Of a stretch of DNA of 64,000 nt, positions 58,256-64,000 are shown piece after piece. A program made the translations under genes and the position numbers. A model generated the notes under the pieces. It had not been told where the DNA came from, ran no database searches, and worked only from the letters and a program-made list of their open reading frames with translations. Each line of letters starts with the position of its first letter. Positions within the stretch are counted from its first letter, which is position 1. Origin of the DNA: Schistocephalus solidus (lineage: Eukaryota; Platyhelminthes; Cestoda; Diphyllobothriidea; Diphyllobothriidae); contig WEDG01003316.1 of the NCBI GenBank assembly GCA_017591395.1, positions 1 to 64,000 of the forward strand, given 5' to 3'.

Positions 58256-59590
58256 TGACTTGATAGGAATGGGCATAGGGAGCATTTGGAAATTTAAATG
58301 TAGTCCAATCGGAAAAAAGGAAAACCCCCGATACGTATATCACCTCCGAGGTAGAGGGGAGTGAGGTGCGAAATGCCATCCTAGCCAGCGCAACAGAAGA
58401 CCTCGCTCACGGTGGCCATCAGCAGTAGGATTGCTTTGAGGGTAACGACTGAGAAGTTCAGACGGGCCTCTTCGGGAACCGCAAGCTACCAGCGACCTAA
58501 CACCGCCAACAGCAACAACACCCTTAAAGCCGCATACGTTCAATATCAGCACCCAGTGCAGCAGACACAGAAGGAGATGCAGAGTGACTGAGTAACTTGC
58601 AAAGAAAAGAGCCTCAGGAATATGAAGAGCCTGATGAGATAAGAATTTATTCGCAGCCAGCAAAAATAGTCAATGGTCATCCTGTCAAGTGATTGCGCAA
58701 CCGCTGGATGCGGCAACATTCCTGATGCCGAAGTCACCGAGCCTGGGGAGGCAGGCTGAACCGTGTACTTTCAGGGCGTCCGTAATCATCCATGGAAAAG
58801 TTTCGAAGAAGCAGTAAGTTGAATTAGTCAAGTAGACACCAACGGCAGCTTTTATCGTGTGCTCTCCCCCCGTCACACAACCAGAGCAGTGCAACATCTG
58901 TCTCGTAGAAAATCATGCGGAGTAAACGCTCTTCCAGCCAGACTCTGCAAATACGGCGTCTCACAACTTCCGGCAAAGCCAACCTGGCTATTCTAGGGGG
59001 TGTTGGCTCCGCGGACACATACCCAAGACTGCAGGGCTGCCAGCATCACGTACATCTATAAACGCAAGAGGAATCGCCAACTATGTGATAATCTCAGAGA
59101 CATTTCTTGTCTAAATCTAGCAGGAGAATAGTTGCCTGAGTTTTATTCAGTCGCCTGAACCCGCCCCTGGAGCAGACAACCTCCAAAAGCGCAGAGTGGA
59201 TGCTGAAAAGACCATGGAACCACTGACTGGATCTTGGTGGTTCTTCACTTGCAGCAAAATGTGCCAGGTAAGGAGGATCAATCCATGCAGCACCTTCGTC
59301 AGTCTGACGGAGACTTTCGACACAGCGACTTGTGAAGCATTCTGACAAATCCTGCCACAGTTCCGATGTTTTGTTCTATTCATTCAAATTTGTAAGACAC
59401 CTTCTTGATGGAATGATGATATTCATCATGGACAAGAGGAAACATTTGAAGCCTCTGAGATGAATAATGGCGTCAAGCAGGCCTGTGTACTCTCTCCTAC
59501 CCTATTTAATCTCGTGTTCTCCTTAATGTTGACAGAAGCCTGCACTGAGGCGCAGCCGGCGGTCGATATCGACTAAATCGGGATGCCTGA
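58256..59590 (+). pseudogene. linker and RT remnant of the RTE relic
   Basis: Poorly preserved linker sequence leads to YIYKRKRNRQLCDNLRDIS at about 59050-59105, matching the LYKRKGNRQLCDNHRGIS block of the younger copy. LTETFDTATCEAF-like motif A sequence follows near 59288-59330, then EMNNGVKQACVLSPTLFNL and LMLTEAC at about 59457-59545 (motif B). Motif B here keeps the ancestral Cys-Val-Leu order that is broken in the 34-kb copy. A possible R-like segment lies inside at about 58845-58880. Confidence 0.75.
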
Positions 59591-59899
59591 AGACATTTTC
59601 GAAGTTTTTATTTTGAAAATTCCCATTGAAAAATTCCTAAGACATTTTGGTGAGCAAACATTTGCCTTCGCTAACCCCAAGCCTTTGCTATTGAAATATG
59701 TAAAATATAATGGCAAGTAGAAAAAAATCTTGTTTTTGCTAGGGTTGGGGGATAGGAGGGCACATCAAATTGCAGACAACGTCAGGGGAGATAGTGGCCA
59801 CCGGGAAAGATAATTATCTGAGGATGGCTGAAATTATGGCTTTCGGCCATGGTAACTGCGGTGCCTGTATGAAGATCTTATATGCACATCGAACTTGTT
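59591..59899. other. junction sequence between RTE relic and PLE relic
   Basis: Unassigned, probably the decayed 3' end of the PLE insertion (minus orientation). Confidence 0.3.
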
Positions 59900-61160
59900 T
59901 GTGTACCCTGCTTGCAGCTGCCTCTTGCGTAGTCGATAGACTCTGTTCAAGGGATTTTGAAAAGCTTGGAGGCCTTGCAAATCAATCAGAGAGCTCTCTG
60001 ACATCTACACGATGATCTCCGTCTATGCGCAAGAACAGAGTTGCTTGCATTCTTTATTTGACCCTTTCCTATCCATGTTGGAAGGTGGTTTATTATTCTT
60101 TCGGACGAACGCCAACTCGTGCGACCAACACATTCCGTCCGACAGGAGCAAGTAAAGGAATAAATGCACATAGGCTGGCAGTTTGTCGTTGACTTCTTCG
60201 TATAGGATGAGAGTATTCGAGAACTTACGTGGGTATCAGTTGCTGGAAAGGTGCTTGATACATATTGACATAGGCGTCGTCTTAAGACTTCACTTGGTAC
60301 GTTCCCTTGAAATGGGACCCTGATGAACAGTCAGTTCTTGTCTGCCGTTAGCCCGGGGTGGGGTTTTGGCGGTCTTTCAGCCATGTTCTTAGCAATACCT
60401 TGATCGGGATACCAGTTCTATCAAAAACTGTTTCCTGCAACCGCAAGTTCTCCTTTATTGCTATCCTTTACGTTCCTTGTGCCAAACAGCGCAATAGTTT
60501 GCGCATAAAGTTTAAATCCCAACGTTGATATACTGCCCGGTGACGTCTTCTTAAGATAAATGCTACACGGAATATTGCAAGGCAACCTTCTTTTCCCATG
60601 TACGCCCATAAAAGGAAGCGATCCGAACTGATCTTATTGCGGTGTAACTTTGATTGATGCGTGTGCCTAGTGAATGGTATACATTAGACCTGAAATGTTA
60701 GTTTGCCCATAGACAACCACGAATATCTAAACTTCGTAGCGCCCACAATGTTGATCTCTAAAAGAAGCTATAAAGCTTCCAGCTTGCCTATGAATATATT
60801 CGCCAGAAGTGGGCCCAGAGATGAGCGTATTTACTCCGTTTAGCTGCCTATATGGGTTGTGGAAAAATAGGAACAGCACTTCCAAGGTAAATCTTTATAA
60901 ATAATTAATTGAGGACATACACCGGCATTCCTATATCATGGTGATTGGAAGCAATGCATTCTCCTACGTAGGTGACTGTTTTCGCGCCTGGATCGTTCGT
61001 GAAAAGAGGAGAAACATCCAGCGAAACCATCACTTTTCCGTTCAGATGGAGGTTTTTCACGCCATCAACGAATTCAGAGGTGTCTCAGTAGCTATGCGGT
61101 GTTAGCAGATATTGTATGGGAATAAGTTTGTCCGCTAGCCATTTTGCTAGCACGTGGAGT
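59900..61160 (-). mobile_element. decayed Penelope-like element inserted in the RTE relic
   Basis: On the minus strand, LAKWLADKLIP (about 61100-61150) and LNGKVMVSLDVSPLFTNDPG (about 60985-61045, RT motif A) are followed, about 0.9 kb later, by a GIY-YIG region at 60171-59986 reading IYSFTCSCRTECVGRTSWR. The motif A wording (SLDVSPLFTN against SFDVTSLFIS) and the CSC pattern in the endonuclease differ from the 47-kb PLE, so this is a different PLE lineage. No hammerhead motif was found at its ends. Confidence 0.75.
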
Positions 61161-61399
61161 TCACCAAGGCCTGTAACCATGACCTATAGTTCTTGAGGAT
61201 TGCGCGCTTAACGCTTAAACAACGGAGAAGATGCAGAGTACGTTCCAACTTTGTATTCACCGCCAACGCATAATCAACAGAGGCACTGAGCGACCGGGGC
61301 CACCCAACCACATCTGAACTGCAATCAGAGTCTTCCTAAAATTTCACTCGGTTTGATGGTATCTTCTCCTTCTGAGATGCACGTGGGTTTTGCCATGAC

Positions 61400-62202
61400 A
61401 ACGCTCTTTTAGAGGCGGAGAGGTGGGCTGTGTGCGAAACCGAAACAGGAAAACGCGATCATTTTCAACTCAACTGCCTCCAAAGAACCCTGAACTTGAA
61501 GTGGCAGGGAAGGTTCTCCGGCACTGAGATTCTGAAAACAACCAGCGGCCTTAGTATCAACACCATGCTAGGGCAGTTAAACCTAAGATGAATTGACCAC
61601 GCCGTGGGGATACACGATGAGCATCCGTTCAAGGAACCATTCTTTGGTTATCCATATACAGAAAAGGAAGACAAAAGCGTCACCACAAGGAAAACTTTGA
61701 AAGGCCACCCAAACCCCTCTACGTCAGCTGCGATACATGGAGGGACCTTGTTTCAGATCAACGGGTATAGCTCACTGTTGTAAAGATGGGAGCAGTCATT
61801 TTTGAAGCTAACCCAATGGTCTTTGCCAAGGTAAAAAAAGAGAGAGACCTGCAAGGTAAGCCCTGTCGTGTTCACAATGTCACATCCCGAGACCGGAACG
61901 GAGTCTTTGGATGTATGCGAACTCAGTATACTGTTATCAGGATCAATTGGTTTCTATTCACTCAGCACAACATCGACACCTCTACCAGTAGCAGCACCCT
62001 GGAGGACACTGAAACTGGCTGGGAAAAATTTCCGCCACTGCCGCTACCTACAAAATCACGCATCACCCTGGTTGAGGATTTGCAAATTTATCACTTAGAG
62101 ACCGATAAACTAGTATCCGTAGTCTCGACGTTCACCAATCCCATAAGCCTCGACCATTTTTTAATATTGCAGGGCTTTAGGACGCCAAACTGGTCCCATT
62201 GA
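61400..62202 (+). pseudogene. C-terminal region of the RTE relic
   Basis: Pieces align with the C-terminal domain of the 34-kb copy: FNSTASKEP-like sequence with LNLKWQGRFSGTEIL, NTMLGQLNL and GAVIFEANPMVFAKVKKER (matching [16 protein letters not shown]). The last part (61786-62202) is open and ends near FRTPNWSH, at the place where the younger copy has its zinc-finger-like repeats. The cysteines of the fingers are mostly lost. Confidence 0.7.
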
Positions 62203-62440
62203 ACACATATGACTTCATACAAATTTTCAATAAAACAGCATTCGAAACCATAATTACCTATCGCTGCATCTTTGGTCACACATTCCTAGTTCACTTATAA
62301 ACTCCATTCACAGCATGCGCAACGGGCTGTAACAATCATACCTCGCTTCAACTCCAAACATGTCATCCATCTCGCCATTCGCGGTTCAATATCACATTTC
62401 GTAGCATGTACATTCTATGTATGTAGATGTATGAAGTATT

Positions 62441-62470
62441 GACCAGGTCGTGTGTGGCACGCGTAGATGT
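62441..62470 (+). repeat. 30-bp direct repeat, copy 1
   Basis: GACCAGGTCGTGTGTGGCAC followed by GCGTAGATG. A partner lies at 62800-62829 with one difference, and a looser one at 15757. Confidence 0.7.
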
Positions 62471-62799
62471 GCTGTTCATTTCTGCTGGCTACTATGTCCG
62501 ATCCTGGGTGGCAGGCTTAGACAGTTAATCGGTGCATGTGAGATAGCAGAGTGAAACTGGTACTTAGAACTCCATCCTAGGACAAATCTGTGCATTTCGC
62601 ACCATAGTAAGTCTGCCACGTTTGAGTCTGTCAAGATGTGACATGTAGAGTTCTTGGCTACAGGAATATCTCGGTCCTCCTGGTCTTGCTGGATGACTGA
62701 AAGCCAGGCCCCATGGCTTCTTCTTAGTATAGCCTTTTGCGGCACTCTCATACAGGTGAGATCAGTGGTACCCCAGGAAATCATCGTATCAACTTTTTG

Positions 62800-62829
62800 G
62801 ACCAGGTCGTGTGTAGCACGCGTAGATGC
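62800..62829 (+). repeat. 30-bp direct repeat, copy 2
   Basis: Separated from copy 1 by about 358 bp. The flanks afterwards differ, although the sequence near 62900-62960 again resembles reversed R core (GAGAGATGAGGGAATGTGTTAG). Confidence 0.7.
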
Positions 62830-62960
62830 GGGATATTAAGCCTTTTCAGCCACTACGCCCTCAGCTAATTCCAATCGTCTTGACCTTGTTTTGCTAGTGG
62901 CGCCTGGTGTGTGAGAGATGAGGGAATGTGTTAGATGCTGCAAAGTCTACGGCAGGTCAG

Positions 62961-64000
62961 ATTTGCCTTTCCCCCCATGGAGAACAGAGTGGATGTTATC
63001 GTTCATAATGTTCAGACTTTCAACGAGTAAGGGTTACTGCCACATCAAATCACTTCAATGTGTTTTCACCATCAGTTTTTTCATTTACATAAAGTTGCCT
63101 CGCTCAAGCGTGCTGGCACTTGGTCAGTAAGATGCGGTAGCGCTTGTTAGTGTGACTAGGAAGAGATGAATCGAAGACTTTAATAAGCCTTAATATGGAC
63201 GTTTTCTGAAAGGTAGCATCAGTCGATGTGATCGTGAGAACAAATTTTGTTTATGCAAATGCATTTCATATGATTCGTGCACTTGTCGTCATCTAGGATA
63301 AACTAACCAATTGTTTGTTTTAAAACACTGGTACTTTCCAGACATATATAAACATGCCATAAATACCCCGAATAAAGCGGTCAGTTTAGCATTCGAGCAG
63401 AATGGAACATACTTTTGCGTGGCTCAGTTGTTGCTGGGACGTCGGCAAAACTTTAGTCATCCGAGAAATAATTAGTATGCACATGGCAAAATGTAGAACC
63501 TTTATGAGCGTGGAGCAGAGCCCAGAAGGAAGACAAAATACAGATCTTGGTTTCTAACTAAAGAAGGAAGGAAATTGTGTCATTTCCAATAGAAGCATTG
63601 CTATTATTTTTAAGAAAGTGCATAAGCAAACAAAATGTTCTAGTGTGTTTCCTGTCCTCGCTTTGGAAAAAATGCTGGCCGTGGACATTCATCAGCGAGC
63701 TATAATAGTAAAATACTTTCTTCAAATTGTAACTTGTTTCAGAAGGTTAGTATTTGATACAGAGCATATTAATCGCAGGTCTTTCTGGTGGATATCAATT
63801 TTAATCAGTGATTAGGTTCCATTTTGGTTAAGCTTATATTCATCCTCCACGTAAAAATCATACCCGTGGTCTTATGGTGTAAGCCAGCGTTTTCTATACT
63901 ATTAGCTGGAAGTTTTTTTTATAATAATAATCCATGAAAACCAACTTTTAAGCAAATCGCTAAATAAAAAATGAAATGGATTTAATGACATTCCAAGAAG
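62961..64000. other. no gene recognised
   Basis: AT-rich sequence with short ORFs only. Confidence 0.4.

Larger units (their letters stand above)
57590..62202 (+). mobile_element. old RTE-like retrotransposon copy, split by a PLE
   Basis: Endonuclease, linker, RT and C-terminal fragments occur in the same order as in 33.8-37.9 kb, on the plus strand. A minus-strand PLE fragment of about 1.3 kb or more sits between RT motif B and the C-terminal domain. Numerous stops and indels make it much older than the copy at 34 kb. Confidence 0.8.

Overview
The window looks like repeat-rich nuclear DNA of an invertebrate animal, most probably a flatworm and perhaps a tapeworm. This is inference. It rests on the mix of CR1-like and RTE-like non-LTR retrotransposons, Penelope-like elements (PLEs), tRNA-headed SINE-like repeats and hammerhead-ribozyme satellites recalling the schistosome Sm-alpha family. 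No host protein gene, rRNA or functional tRNA gene could be supported. Almost all recognisable protein sequence is transposon sequence, and most of it is broken.

Layout. 1-1.8 kb: nothing recognised. 1.8-6 kb: a CR1/Jockey-type element with ORF1 remnants, an AP-endonuclease and a reverse transcriptase broken by one in-frame TGA. 7.5-8.8 kb: one arm of a 1.3-kb inverted repeat whose partner lies at 55.8-57.0 kb. 9.5-20.6 kb: scattered short repeat families. 20.6-31.6 kb: AT-rich and repeat-poor. 31.6-31.9 kb: a (TA)n/(GA)n microsatellite. 33.8-37.9 kb: an RTE/BovB-like element with endonuclease, RT and C-terminal zinc fingers. 37.9-39.1 kb: clustered copies of a GC-richer repeat ('R') around a (CAT)n/(TTA)n microsatellite. 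39.5-46.3 kb: mostly unrecognised, with degenerate TTAGGG-like minisatellites. 46.3-52.6 kb: the PLE/hammerhead block. 53.7-57 kb: more R copies and one isolated hammerhead unit. 57.6-62.2 kb: an old RTE copy split by a minus-strand PLE relic. 62.2-64 kb: little recognised.

The most interesting part is 46.8-52.6 kb. A PLE (reverse transcriptase plus GIY-YIG endonuclease) is preceded and followed by units made of a tRNA-like segment with Pol III box A/box B-like motifs and, about 25-50 nt later, a hammerhead ribozyme motif. Next to it lie six more units of about 305 bp, three in each orientation, and then a 367-bp satellite whose minus strand carries a second hammerhead-like fold. The two families share the core, the loop-II character and a UAU/U internal loop in stem I, while the paired strands of stem I differ in a compensatory way. 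That is strong sequence-level evidence for conserved RNA structure. The satellite is also a two-type higher-order repeat (734 bp) in which alternate monomers carry GAAA or AAAA at the catalytic position.

One-base indels between the 305-bp units suggest that this array may contain long-read sequencing errors, and its inverted arrangement needs checking against raw reads.
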